Shown here one piece after another: positions 28,192-37,692 of a stretch of DNA of 64,000 nucleotides. Under the pieces are notes generated by a model, which made no database searches, was not told the DNA's origin, and worked only from the letters and a program-made list of their open reading frames with translations. The DNA is from Candidatus Obscuribacter sp. (GTDB lineage Bacteria > Cyanobacteriota > Vampirovibrionia > Obscuribacterales > Obscuribacteraceae): the NCBI GenBank assembly GCA_021772095.1, contig JADYXR010000030.1:62001-126000 (forward strand). Reading direction: 5' to 3'. The position numbers and the translations under genes are program-made. Position 1 is the stretch's first letter, and every line of letters starts with the position of its first letter.

Positions 28192-29703
28192 ATGATCTCA
28201 AAACACAATCGATGCCTTTCAGCCATTTTAGTACTGTATCTGGTGTCATCCGTTTCATTCCCGGCAATCGCCGCCCAGGGCGCCTCTAGGACCTCTCGTG
28301 CCACCCAGACGAAGGGTTTCAATATCGCCATCAACGAAGCCTTGCCGTCTTCAGGGCAAATGGATTCAGCTGTTCGCGGCGACGACGTTTCCAATCCCGA
28401 AATTTCCAATCCCTCTAATCTAAACCAGCAAACTTTGGTTTCAGCGACGCCGGCTACAGAGATGCCGGCGTCCGTAGATAACGTGTCAGTTTCGGATGTA
28501 TCGAACGCAACCGCTTCAACGGCAACCGCTCCAACCGATTCTTCAAATGCCGATGGTGGAGAACATGCAGTTTCGTCCGCGATTGAAACCGCAAGCAGCG
28601 CAGAGCCAGGCGTAAAAGAGAAAGGTTTCTTCACGGCCTGGTCGTTACCGATTTCTGGACCGATGATTTTTTCGCGGCTTAAGAAAGCTGTGCCGACACA
28701 AGTGAAGAAAGAACTCAACGGTTCAATCAATTACGAAGACCCCTACGAGTCCTACACTCAGCACATCGATCAATTGCTGGAGTGCGCCTGGAATCGCGAT
28801 CCGAATGCCAGGATTGTCGACAAAGCAGTCGACCACTATAGAAAGAAAACTCAGGTAGTGATCGCCGAATCGAAAGACGCGGCAAATTATGTAATTCCAT
28901 TTAGAGGTTTCGGACCATCCCGCGAAGCCGGCGACATCATCACCGGTGAGAAACTGAAGCTGAAAAGCAAGGCTGCCGCGGAGTATGCGCGGCAAAAGCA
29001 AATTGATGAACTCCACGTAAAAGTGGTGTCCAATCTGATGCAGATTTCAATGGGTCTCGGAATGCCGGATCAAGAGCGCGGTCAGGTTGCCACCGCCAAT
29101 GGTGTCACTGCTTTAGCGGAACTTGTTGGTCAGGAAGAAGCAGACCGGACCAAGTCAATGCTCTCCAATATGGCCAGCCAGCTCACCGTCCCGGAAGGCA
29201 CGTTCGAAAAACCAGTTTGGGACGTCCAGGAAAAACAAAAACTGCAAAAACAAATTTTGGCGTTGTCGCTTGATGATGCTCCCGTGATTCATCAAATTAA
29301 GAAGCACGTAAACAAGTACAATCACAAATCCAAAGTCGCAATGGTATCATCCTCGGTGATTCAAAGCGTGCTTGGCGCCGCCTCATTGACACCGACCTTC
29401 GTCGGTCCAGCAGCCAAAACCGCACTTGTCGCCTTCATCATGGCGACCGGCGGACCGGAACAATGCAAACTGCTGAAAGAACTTTATTTAGACAAGCGAC
29501 TGGAAAGCCGCTGCAAAGTTCTTACTGAAGAAGCACACCTTGCAGTCGACAACTATCAGCTTGCATTGCTCACGAAAAACCCAGTGCTGCTTGGATATTC
29601 CGAGTCACTCGTCGGACAAATGATCGGCGGTCACCACGTCGATGAAGTGTTCGGAACTTCACTGCTGGCGAAGAAACCAGCCACTACTGAAACGACGATG
29701 TAA
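28192..29703 (+). CDS. Exported protein of unknown function
   Basis: A 503-residue protein with a typical signal peptide (cleavage near AIAA, residue about 28). A Ser/Thr/Ala-rich linker runs to about residue 145. The rest is a helical domain, with a small-residue hydrophobic segment around 385-425 that could be a membrane helix pair. I recognise no family. It is divergent from the kinase gene, with 227 bases between them, so the two may share a regulatory region. Confidence 0.8.
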   Translation: MISKHNRCLSAILVLYLVSSVSFPAIAAQGASRTSRATQTKGFNIAINEALPSSGQMDSAVRGDDVSNPEISNPSNLNQQTLVSATPATEMPASVDNVSVSDVSNATASTATAPTDSSNADGGEHAVSSAIETASSAEPGVKEKGFFTAWSLPISGPMIFSRLKKAVPTQVKKELNGSINYEDPYESYTQHIDQLLECAWNRDPNARIVDKAVDHYRKKTQVVIAESKDAANYVIPFRGFGPSREAGDIITGEKLKLKSKAAAEYARQKQIDELHVKVVSNLMQISMGLGMPDQERGQVATANGVTALAELVGQEEADRTKSMLSNMASQLTVPEGTFEKPVWDVQEKQKLQKQILALSLDDAPVIHQIKKHVNKYNHKSKVAMVSSSVIQSVLGAASLTPTFVGPAAKTALVAFIMATGGPEQCKLLKELYLDKRLESRCKVLTEEAHLAVDNYQLALLTKNPVLLGYSESLVGQMIGGHHVDEVFGTSLLAKKPATTETTM

Positions 29704-29797
29704 GTTCACATTGTTGCATTGTTCACATCGCTCACGTCGTTCGCAGTACGCGCGAGATCATGCGAGCACGCGCATCGCCACGTCCGACTGTAAATTC

Positions 29798-29833
29798 GTC
29801 GAGTCGAGTCGAGTCGAGTCGAGTCGAGTCGAG
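29798..29833. repeat. Pentanucleotide microsatellite (GTCGA)7
   Basis: Seven perfect GTCGA units (29798-29832), followed by decayed units GGCTA, GTCAA, GTCAA. It lies 95 bases after the stop of the exported protein, outside any credible gene. Confidence 0.95.
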
Positions 29834-29898
29834 GCTAGTCAAGTCAAACGCACCCCATCACCTTGCAGTGGGAAGCGCATCACAACTAAAGTTTTCGT

Positions 29899-31110
29899 TT
29901 ACTGGGCGTGTTGAGGAGCGTTAGCTAACTCGATCTCAACCATCGTATTGCTGTCTTTTTCGTAATCGATCTTAGGCAAACCGAATCCGAACAGTCTCAG
30001 GAAATCCGCAGTGTAGCTGTCGAAATCCGAAATCTCTTTCAGATTCTCAGTGTTCACTTTGTCCCAGAGATCCATTACAGCTTTCTGTGTAGACGCTTCC
30101 ATTTCCAGATCGTCCATGCGGATTCGCCCGTCTTCATCAAGCTTTGGCGTTTTGCCGTTATACAAATGATCGGCATAGAGACGTTGAATTTGTTCGATGC
30201 AACCTTCGTGCGTGCCTTTTTCTTTCATTACTTTGAAGAGCAACGAGATGTACAGAGGCACCACAGGAATCGCGGAGCTGGCTTGAGTCACGACCGCTTT
30301 ATTGACGGCAACGACGGCACTACCTTTGATACCAGAAAGCAAAGACGTAAGTTTCTTCGCCCGTTGTTCTAAATCTTCTTTGGCCTTACCGATGGTGCCA
30401 TTGCGATAAACAGCCCATGTGATTGCTGGTCCGATGTAAGAATAGGCAACCGTTTTAGCGCCTTCAGCCAGCACACCGGCTTTCAGCAGGCCATCGATCC
30501 ACAATTCCCAATCGTCTCCGCCCATAACTTCGACTGTGTTTTTGATGTCTTCATCAGTCGCTGGTTGAATTTCAATATCATGCACAAGACCTTTGTCGGT
30601 GTTCAGAGTCTTCGCTTTAAATGGTTCACCAATCGGTTTCAAAGTCGAAGAATAAACTTGACCATCGCGCGGATTCTTGCGCTTCGGTGAAGCGAGACTG
30701 TAGATCACGAGGTCGACTTGACCCAGATCGCGTTTCACCAGATCGATTGTGGCGTTGCGAATTTCGTCAGAGAAAGCATCACCGTTCAGGCTGCGAGCAT
30801 AAAGACCCTCAGCGCGAGCTTGCTTCTCGAATTCTGCGGTGTTGTACCAACCAGCAGTGGCGGGCTTTTCCCCTTCAGGCGGCTTCTCAAAGAACACGCC
30901 GATGGTGTCGGCTTTGCTGCCGAACGCAGAAACAATTCGGCTGGCCAGACCGTAGCCTGTCGATGCTCCAATCACCAGGACCTTCTTAGGTCCATCAGCG
31001 ATCGGTCCTTTTTCTTTGACATAGCTAATTTGTTCGTTCACATTGGCAGCGCAACCGGCTGGATGAGTGGTTACACAGATAAACCCGCGAACTTTTGGCT
31101 TCATGATCAT
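29899..31110 (-). CDS. fabV: NADH-dependent trans-2-enoyl-CoA/ACP reductase FabV
   Basis: A 403-residue FabV-type enoyl reductase, which performs the last step of fatty acid elongation in many bacteria and is intrinsically triclosan-tolerant. The [10 protein letters not shown] start, the [15 protein letters not shown] nucleotide-binding site, and the [13 protein letters not shown]...GTIGKAK active-site block with Tyr-x8-Lys are all present, and the length is normal. It is the third gene of a tdh-kbl-fabV run. No ribosome site lies next to its ATG; a short open frame with a strong site sits directly upstream. Confidence 0.96.
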   Translation of the reverse strand: MIMKPKVRGFICVTTHPAGCAANVNEQISYVKEKGPIADGPKKVLVIGASTGYGLASRIVSAFGSKADTIGVFFEKPPEGEKPATAGWYNTAEFEKQARAEGLYARSLNGDAFSDEIRNATIDLVKRDLGQVDLVIYSLASPKRKNPRDGQVYSSTLKPIGEPFKAKTLNTDKGLVHDIEIQPATDEDIKNTVEVMGGDDWELWIDGLLKAGVLAEGAKTVAYSYIGPAITWAVYRNGTIGKAKEDLEQRAKKLTSLLSGIKGSAVVAVNKAVVTQASSAIPVVPLYISLLFKVMKEKGTHEGCIEQIQRLYADHLYNGKTPKLDEDGRIRMDDLEMEASTQKAVMDLWDKVNTENLKEISDFDSYTADFLRLFGFGLPKIDYEKDSNTMVEIELANAPQHAQ

Positions 31111-31117
31111 GTGACAA

Positions 31118-31159
31118 CTATCCGATTGGGGAAAGGGTGATTATGCCACAACATGGCAT
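31118..31159 (-). CDS. Possible 13-residue leader peptide upstream of fabV
   Basis: GGAGGA abuts an ATG at 31159 that opens a 13-codon frame ([13 protein letters not shown]) ending seven bases before the fabV start. The start lies in a hairpin (ATGCCA and TGGCAT around CAACA). It could couple or attenuate fabV translation. The short length makes a chance occurrence possible, and the ribosome site is close to the ATG. Confidence 0.3.
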   Translation of the reverse strand: MPCCGIITLSPIG

Positions 31160-31213
31160 TCCTCCGAGTTTCGCGGCGGCCGAAGTTCAACAATTTCAAC
31201 AACTGTTTTTAAA

Positions 31214-32509
31214 CTAGGAGATAACGCCCAGCTTCTTGCCGACCTTCTTGAAAGCCTGCAGGGCATGATCGATGTCGCCTTTTCCAAGAGCGGCGGAAAT
31301 CTGACAACGCAGACGCGCTTCGCCTTGCGGTACTACCGGGTACCAGAGCCCTCTGACGTAAACGCCTTCTTTGAGAAGTTCGCTGCTCATGTCCATCGCG
31401 ATTGACGCTTCGCCAACCATCACTGGAACGATTGGATGGACGCCTTCGAGAATAGTGAAGCCAAGATTTTTGATTTCTTTGCGGAAATACGCGGTGTTGT
31501 CGTGCAACTTTTCGACCAGACTGTTGTCCTCCTCCAGCATTTTCAACGCTTCGATTGAAGCGCAAACAATTGGTGCAGGAAGGGTGTTTGAGAAAGTGTA
31601 TGGTCTCGATTTTTGTCTCAGGAAATCAATCAATTCTTTTTTGCCGGCGATGAAGCCACCAGCGGCGCCACCAAGTGCTTTTCCGAGTGTACCGGTGATA
31701 ACGTCGACCTGCCCGTGGACTCCACAGTGTTCAGGTGTACCACGACCGGTTTTACCAAGCACACCAGTGGAATGTGATTCGTCGACAAACGATAACGCGC
31801 CGAATTCTTTGCAAATAGAAAGAAACTTACTCAAATCGCAATATTCGCCTTCCATGCTGAAGACACCATCGGTGGCACCAACACTAATGCGATAGTTCTT
31901 GTCCTTGTTCTCTTTCATCGATGACTGAAGAGCGTCAAGATCGTTGTGCTTATAAGCTTTCAGGTCGGTTGTTTTCGTAGCCTGTCTAACTAGTCTGATA
32001 CCATCGATGATACTGGCGTGATTTAGTTGATCACTGTAAATAACGTCGCGATAATCAGATTGCCCGAGTTCGTGAGCCATCAGTCCGGTGAAGAAAGCTT
32101 CGTTAGCGGCAAAACATGACGAATGCAGAATAGCGGCTTCAGTGCCTAGAAATGCGGCGATGCGCTCTTCCAATTCGAGGTGAATTTTCTGAGTGCCGCA
32201 AATGAAACGAACTGAAGCCATTCCGTAGCCGTACCGTTCCAATCCATACGAAGCAGCTGCTTTAATTCGACCATGATTGGCCAGACCGAGATAATTGTTG
32301 GAGGCGAGCATCACGCAAAGCCGTCCATCAGCCATTACCACGCCGGATTGATCGCTTTCAATCGGCACTTCGTATTTATATGTTTTGGCTTCTTTCGCCT
32401 GGTCTAATTCTCGACCTAAAGCGCGGTAAAGCGAACTTGGATTCAGAGGCTTGCTCTTGCCACTGCTGGATTTGTCATCGAGCTGAGTGTCCGTAGATGC
32501 ACTAGCCAT
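31214..32509 (-). CDS. kbl: 2-amino-3-ketobutyrate CoA ligase (glycine C-acetyltransferase)
   Basis: A PLP enzyme of the alpha-oxoamine synthase family, about 431 residues. It splits 2-amino-3-ketobutyrate with CoA into glycine and acetyl-CoA. The core blocks are visible: [32 protein letters not shown] and the PLP lysine in GTLGKALGG. Sequence alone does not exclude the related 8-amino-7-oxononanoate synthase, but the adjacent threonine dehydrogenase supports Kbl. Two ATGs lie in tandem; the second (32509) sits seven bases after AGGAG and is preferred. The gene lies 28 bases after tdh. Confidence 0.9.
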   Translation of the reverse strand: MASASTDTQLDDKSSSGKSKPLNPSSLYRALGRELDQAKEAKTYKYEVPIESDQSGVVMADGRLCVMLASNNYLGLANHGRIKAAASYGLERYGYGMASVRFICGTQKIHLELEERIAAFLGTEAAILHSSCFAANEAFFTGLMAHELGQSDYRDVIYSDQLNHASIIDGIRLVRQATKTTDLKAYKHNDLDALQSSMKENKDKNYRISVGATDGVFSMEGEYCDLSKFLSICKEFGALSFVDESHSTGVLGKTGRGTPEHCGVHGQVDVITGTLGKALGGAAGGFIAGKKELIDFLRQKSRPYTFSNTLPAPIVCASIEALKMLEEDNSLVEKLHDNTAYFRKEIKNLGFTILEGVHPIVPVMVGEASIAMDMSSELLKEGVYVRGLWYPVVPQGEARLRCQISAALGKGDIDHALQAFKKVGKKLGVIS

Positions 32510-32537
32510 CATGTTTCTCCTTTGTGTTCGTAACGTC

Positions 32538-33737
32538 TTAAGGTTGGAATACCAGTTTCATTTCTGCGCCGCTATTCAATTGAGCAAACGCGGTTTCGTA
32601 TTCATCAAGGTTGTAGATCTTGGATGCGATCACTTGATCGAGTTTGGATTGCAGGTCGAGATGCGGCGCCTGCAGCAGTCTCAGCATTGTTTCCCAGGTG
32701 TCGAACATTTTGCGTCCGAAAATTCCTTTGACGGTGACACCTTTCCAGATCACACCATTGGCGATATCAAAGTCGGTCAATGGCTTTCTGGTGATACCAA
32801 GCAAAAGTACGGTTCCGCCGTTACGCACGATGCGGAAAGCGTCACGGTAAGCCGATGGAGAGCCGGACATTTCTAAAACGACATCGACGCCGTTTGCCAT
32901 GCTTTCGTTTTTGGAAACCGCATCGTACAAAGCTTGCGATCCGTTTAGAACATCGAAGCATTGTTCGGCGCCGAATTGTTCGCCTAGTGCGAAGCGCCGC
33001 TCTGTATCAGCCGCTTCAGTGAGATAAATGCGAGCGGCGCCAAACTCGCGGCATAAGAATGTAGCCATCAATCCAAGCGGACCAGCGCCAAGAATGGCGA
33101 CGGATTTTCCTCGAACGTCCGCTTCGTAGACTGTGTGCACGGCGTTGCCGAAAGCATCAAGCACGGCTCCGATACGTGGCGGCACCAGCGATTGATCTCC
33201 GTTTTTTCCTAACAGAATGACATTCTTATAAGGAACGCATACATACTGCGCGAAGCAACCGTCGAGGTGAACGCCTTTCACTCTCACCCGCGTACAGATG
33301 TGCTCGTTGCCGGTGCGGCAGAGTGTGCAATGCCCGCATGACAAGTGCATCTCGGCGGTTACATAATCGCCTTTCTGAATCAGCAAATTCTCCGGCACGC
33401 CCGGATAGCGGTCTGCGCCTACGCCTTCGCCAAGCGCGTCAACCACGCCGCAAAATTCATGACCTGTGATAATCGGCTGAAACGCGCCGTCACCGATGTA
33501 TCGCTTCATCTCGAGCCGAATACCTTCGGACTTCGAACTTTGATAAATGCTCTTATCGGTTCCGCAGACCGCAGTCGACAGCACCTTGATGCGCACTTCG
33601 TCCGACCGCACGTCGGGAATCTCCACGTCATCCCTAAGCGTCAGACCATCTTTATCAAGACTTTCTTTTACCAGGCATCTCATAGCTTTGGTTTTGGACT
33701 CCTGTTGAGTGTTTCCCTGGACGGCTGGCGTGCGCAT
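32538..33737 (-). CDS. tdh: L-threonine 3-dehydrogenase (zinc-dependent)
   Basis: A medium-chain zinc dehydrogenase, 399 residues. It would oxidise L-threonine to 2-amino-3-ketobutyrate for the downstream Kbl. The catalytic zinc ligands lie in AVCGTDK and GHEFCG, the structural zinc cysteines in [15 protein letters not shown], and the Rossmann motif is GAGPLG. The start is set at 33737 by AGGAGGA six bases upstream; the frame is open for 12 more codons. It has about 30 residues more at the N terminus than typical Tdh. The substrate call depends on the kbl neighbour. Confidence 0.88.
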   Translation of the reverse strand: MRTPAVQGNTQQESKTKAMRCLVKESLDKDGLTLRDDVEIPDVRSDEVRIKVLSTAVCGTDKSIYQSSKSEGIRLEMKRYIGDGAFQPIITGHEFCGVVDALGEGVGADRYPGVPENLLIQKGDYVTAEMHLSCGHCTLCRTGNEHICTRVRVKGVHLDGCFAQYVCVPYKNVILLGKNGDQSLVPPRIGAVLDAFGNAVHTVYEADVRGKSVAILGAGPLGLMATFLCREFGAARIYLTEAADTERRFALGEQFGAEQCFDVLNGSQALYDAVSKNESMANGVDVVLEMSGSPSAYRDAFRIVRNGGTVLLLGITRKPLTDFDIANGVIWKGVTVKGIFGRKMFDTWETMLRLLQAPHLDLQSKLDQVIASKIYNLDEYETAFAQLNSGAEMKLVFQP

Positions 33738-34139
33738 CCGATCCTCCTGTGGTGGAACGAGACTCCCGTTCACACGCCTAAAAGTCTAACAACACTACGA
33801 CAAACGGGTGTGAGATTCTGGTCAGCCAAAACTAATTTATATATTGATTGGGACGAGATGAGAGCGGACTCAAAAATGTAGCGCTTCTTCACGTTTCAAA
33901 AGTTGTTGACGAATTGAAATCATCTCAAGTGAACGATTTCTCGGTTAGCTCACCCCTTTGCTACCGGGGCTTTGGAGGTTTGAGCTCAAAACTGATATCC
34001 GAATGGATATACGAATGAAGGCAAAAACCTATTCAGCCTTAGCGTTTGTTTAGTTGCCAAGCCTCTCTGGCGCTCATAAAGTGGAGACGTCTCAACAATT
34101 TCTTTATTTTTCAGCGATCCCCAAACTGCGAGCGACGTA
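33738..34139. other. Intergenic region upstream of tdh
   Basis: About 400 bases between tdh (minus) and the small gene at 34140 (plus). It contains a nested hairpin at 33947-33986 and otherwise AT-rich sequence. No credible gene is seen on either strand. Confidence 0.5.
33947..33986 (-). promoter_or_regulatory. Nested hairpin in the tdh leader region
   Basis: AGCTCA/TGAGCT outer arms enclose CCCC/GGGG inner arms. Read towards tdh, this gives a structured element with an AAAGCC and GGTAGC loop sequence, about 210 bases before the tdh start. It loosely recalls parts of known riboswitches but matches none well enough to name. Confidence 0.25.
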
Positions 34140-34448
34140 ATGAACTTCGAACCCCAACCTAACAAACCGGACACGCCAGAACGCACCTCAGATCAAAACG
34201 TCATTTCTATGGCAGAAGCACTGATAGTGCGAATGATCGTCATGGGCAGCGGCGGACCGGAAAACGCCGAGATCACGGAACAAGGTCTGCGATTTGTTCG
34301 ACACCTGATGGCAAACTCGCGCGCATGCCGCAACGGCTTTGTGCCCAACTTCAAAAGCATGGACTGCATCCGCGACTTGGCGCGCGACTTCATCCGCCAG
34401 TGCGGCAACGCATCGCGCGCTTTGCAGATGATGTATCAAGTGATTTAG
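34140..34448 (+). CDS. Small protein of unknown function
   Basis: A 102-residue frame, probably real because its codons show the high third-position GC of the neighbours. It is soluble, with a Pro-rich N terminus, a helical middle and three cysteines. No family is recognised, and there is no strong ribosome site at the ATG. It is convergent with the kinase gene downstream. Confidence 0.5.
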   Translation: MNFEPQPNKPDTPERTSDQNVISMAEALIVRMIVMGSGGPENAEITEQGLRFVRHLMANSRACRNGFVPNFKSMDCIRDLARDFIRQCGNASRALQMMYQVI

Positions 34449-34584
34449 CCTGAACAATTTTTTGACGTTATCGACGACCATCCCAGTCACTCAGGAAACC
34501 TAGCCGGGTCACGCTGGTCAAGGTTGATTGGAACGCGAAACGTGAGGCGGCGGATTGTTTGCATCGAGTTCGTCACCAAGTTCA

Positions 34585-36063
34585 TTAAAGTGCCTCGAGC
34601 GCTTCTTTAAACTGGGCGGCAGAAACATAACGATCTTCCTGTTCGAAAGCTGTTGCCCGTGCGACGATTGCGTCCATGGACTCAGTCACTTCCGAAACCA
34701 ATTGTTTTGGATGTGACTCGTGCATCGGCTCGGGTTCGTTTCCCGTCAGTAAAAAATGCATCGTGCATCCAAGCGCGTAAATATCGCTTTGCACTGATGG
34801 GAAACCACGGAATTGCTCAGGCGGTATGTAGCACTGCTTGCCCACTACAGTCGCGGTTCGCGTGGTTTGCAATTGCTGTGCCACCGTGAAGTCGATCAAA
34901 ATAATCTGCCCATCCGGGTTGCACAATAGATTGTCCGGCGTTAGATCGCGATGAACGATCGACGGACGAAAGTTGTGGAGATATGTGAGGATATCGCAAA
35001 CAGCGATGGCAACCTCCCTGACAAGCGCTTCCTGGAGCGGACCATTTTGCGCGACTAGCGTTTTCAGCGAATCACCATCGACGTAATCGAGCACGATATA
35101 GCCGCGGTGATCTTCAACAAAACAATCTAGCAACTTAACGATGTTTGGATGTTTGATTCTGCCAAGCATTTGCGACTCCTCATTGAGCATCTCGTATTGC
35201 CGCTCAGCAAGAGCCGATCCGCGATGAACAGGCAAAACAAATTCTTTCAGTACAACAAGATAGTCATCATCCTCTAAGATCGGTTCGCCCAATTCTAGAT
35301 CTGTCGCCTTTGCTGTCGCGAGGTAAATAGTTCCTTGTCCACCGCCGCCCAGACGTTTTAAAACTCGATACCGTCCGTTGTTCATCTCCGCCCCGTGAGG
35401 CAGCGCCCCGCGCCGAGCACGGGTGTCTGGGGAGGAAAAATATTGCAACCATAAGTTCGTATATCTGGTGGAACGGCTGTCACCAATGGCGATATCAGTG
35501 TGCGCAAAATTGCGCATCGCATTTGGTGCATATGTTTTTAATTCGACGAAAAACGTCTGTGGATCCACCCAGGCAAACGCGTTCTTGAATGTCATCTTGT
35601 AAGTCTTCAGATCTCTCGTAGCAAGGTATACCATTGATTCTTGGGTTTCCGATCCTTCAAGAATTTCGACTGCCTCGACGCTAGACCACGGAATATGAAT
35701 TGGAGTGGCGCCACCGACTCTTTTGTTTCCAAGCATGAAACCTTCGTAGTTCAATTTCAAAATCTTGATTTCGCCCTGCTTCGAAACTCGGTGCCAGGAA
35801 ACCACAAAGCCGACTATAACAACCACCGTGCTATAGACCATGAGCGGATGAACGAAAACCATCGCGCTGACGATTTGATCGCTGAGTGGACCACCAACAC
35901 TGCTTATTAGCATCGAACCGGCACGGAGGGCTCCCAAAGCCAGAATGAGAAAGATCACCATCTGCCACTGCTCTCGGTGCTCTGAAGCGTCACTCACTCT
36001 GGTGACTATTGGTCGGCCAGATGTTTCAATATATTCGAGTGCGTTTGGTTTCGACGATTCCAA
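34585..36063 (-). CDS. Membrane Ser/Thr kinase, DFT variant
   Basis: A 492-residue protein with two N-terminal membrane helices (about 33-100), a PH-like beta region, then a kinase domain from about 232. The G-loop is GGGGQG, the ATP lysine lies in VVLKEFVLP, the catalytic loop is HRDLTPDN (Thr where most Ser/Thr kinases have Lys), the metal-binding motif is DFT instead of DFG, and the activation segment ends in PPEQ. The Asp ligands are kept, so activity is possible but altered. It is a clear paralogue of the gene 14 bases upstream, and the two form an operon. Confidence 0.9.
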   Translation of the reverse strand: MESSKPNALEYIETSGRPIVTRVSDASEHREQWQMVIFLILALGALRAGSMLISSVGGPLSDQIVSAMVFVHPLMVYSTVVVIVGFVVSWHRVSKQGEIKILKLNYEGFMLGNKRVGGATPIHIPWSSVEAVEILEGSETQESMVYLATRDLKTYKMTFKNAFAWVDPQTFFVELKTYAPNAMRNFAHTDIAIGDSRSTRYTNLWLQYFSSPDTRARRGALPHGAEMNNGRYRVLKRLGGGGQGTIYLATAKATDLELGEPILEDDDYLVVLKEFVLPVHRGSALAERQYEMLNEESQMLGRIKHPNIVKLLDCFVEDHRGYIVLDYVDGDSLKTLVAQNGPLQEALVREVAIAVCDILTYLHNFRPSIVHRDLTPDNLLCNPDGQIILIDFTVAQQLQTTRTATVVGKQCYIPPEQFRGFPSVQSDIYALGCTMHFLLTGNEPEPMHESHPKQLVSEVTESMDAIVARATAFEQEDRYVSAAQFKEALEAL

Positions 36064-36077
36064 GGTTTTATCTCATC

Positions 36078-37568
36078 TCACGAAAGATCTTTTCGAATTT
36101 GCCTTGTCATGGAATGCAACGTGTGGGCATCGGCCACGCGTGCAGCTGATTCAACTTTAGTGCATTCTCTAATTAACGTATCGATTGCCTCTGAAACATT
36201 CGCGCGCTGCTGTCTTGGGCTGCTCTCAGAGAACGGCTCCGGGTCATGCCCCATGACCAGAAAATATAAAGTGCAACCAAACGCATAGATGTCGCTTCGC
36301 AATGTCGATTTGCCTCGAAACTGCTCAATCGGGATGTAAGAGTTCTTACCTACCACAGTACCAGTGGCGGTGCCAAGGAAATCATTAGAGGCTCCAAAGT
36401 CGACGACGGTTATACTGCCATCGCGGCTGACAATCATGTTATCGGGAGTCAAGTCCCGATGCAAAATCGGCGGGCTTAACGTATGCAAATATTCGAGGAT
36501 TTCAGCAATCTCATCGGCCCAGATTGCCACTTTATTTTCGGGCTGCGGTCCAAACTCGTTGACATATGTACGCAAATTACTGCCTTCGATGTATTCGATA
36601 ACCATGTAATGACGCTGGTTTTCGACGAAGAAATCGTAGACTGATGCAATATGTGGATGATCGATTCGCGAAAGAAGTTGCGCTTCGCGTTCAAAAAGTT
36701 CGATGCATTTTTTGCGAGTCTTCTCATCGGCCGATTCCGGCAGCACGGCTTCTTTCAGGATTACTGTATCTTTGCCGTTTCGCTCTGCCAAATAAACCGC
36801 GGACAAACCGCCGAACGCGACTTGTCCGATGATGCGAATCGTTCCATCATTCAATCGATCGCCTGATTCATGCGGGACAAACGCTGTCGAGCTAAAACGA
36901 TTGCCGAGCTCCTGCTGCCAGAGTTCCGTGAAACTAACAGCGTTGGTGCTGCTTCCCCGCGACATCAGGCTGGAAGAAAGTTCGCTAATTTCTGGTTTGA
37001 TCCGAGTCTTGGGACAGTATGTGTTTATCACAAGCAGCAATCGTTCAAAATCCGCGCGCGTGAATCCATCGAGCGAGAGCGACGCGGAGGAATCGCCGTG
37101 AAAGCGAAATACAATCGACACCGGATCGTAACTGGGCAGTCCGTCGCGCATAAAAATTATGTCTTTGAGTTCCGACCAATGCCTGTCGAGTTGTCCGTTC
37201 ATGGAAGCGAAAAATATCAGGGGCAAGGAAAGACCGCTGTAGTCGGCCTTTACGACCGTATTCGAGGTCAGCAGAGCAGCAGCAATCCATGTCATTCCGA
37301 AAACTGCGATCGTCAAAAACAACAAAATGATCAGCTGTTTTGAAAACAGCATCAACACGAAAATCATGACTAAGCTGGTAAACACCAGCCCGGTCGGACC
37401 CAGTTGCTCCGCTAATCCTGCTAACGACGACAGGGCAAATCCAACCGGAGTTTGCTCGACAAACGGGGCGTAGGGAATTATGTGTTCGACCCCGGCAAAT
37501 TCTTTGACCAGAGCCAACTCATCGCCTGGATCCAGATCGGGAATTCTTTTTGTTTCTGATTCTGCCAC
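36078..37568 (-). CDS. Membrane Ser/Thr kinase, paralogue of the next gene
   Basis: A 496-residue protein with the same layout as its downstream neighbour: paired membrane helices near 55-110, a beta-rich linker, and a kinase domain from about 240. Lys in VILKEAVLP, HRDLTPDN, a normal DFG and IPIEQ are visible. The two kinases share the unusual catalytic-loop Thr and the ATP-lysine context (LKE-VLP), which points to tandem duplication. The region between membrane and kinase may be a regulatory or interaction domain. The ligand is unknown. Confidence 0.91.
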   Translation of the reverse strand: MAESETKRIPDLDPGDELALVKEFAGVEHIIPYAPFVEQTPVGFALSSLAGLAEQLGPTGLVFTSLVMIFVLMLFSKQLIILLFLTIAVFGMTWIAAALLTSNTVVKADYSGLSLPLIFFASMNGQLDRHWSELKDIIFMRDGLPSYDPVSIVFRFHGDSSASLSLDGFTRADFERLLLVINTYCPKTRIKPEISELSSSLMSRGSSTNAVSFTELWQQELGNRFSSTAFVPHESGDRLNDGTIRIIGQVAFGGLSAVYLAERNGKDTVILKEAVLPESADEKTRKKCIELFEREAQLLSRIDHPHIASVYDFFVENQRHYMVIEYIEGSNLRTYVNEFGPQPENKVAIWADEIAEILEYLHTLSPPILHRDLTPDNMIVSRDGSITVVDFGASNDFLGTATGTVVGKNSYIPIEQFRGKSTLRSDIYAFGCTLYFLVMGHDPEPFSESSPRQQRANVSEAIDTLIRECTKVESAARVADAHTLHSMTRQIRKDLS

Positions 37569-37692
37569 GACTCAACCAATCCAGGTTCGAGCTCACCACA
37601 TTCTATTCCCTTTCCTGGTTAATCAACTCAATGCAGTCGATAGAGAGGGACAAATGCGAGGCATACAACATATATGGTAGCTGGAGTCACTG

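Noticed and set aside
33947..33986. A cyclic-di-GMP-type riboswitch, suggested by AAAGCC and GGTAGC words
   Set aside because: The rest of the consensus and the expected helices are missing, so only a generic hairpin is reported.
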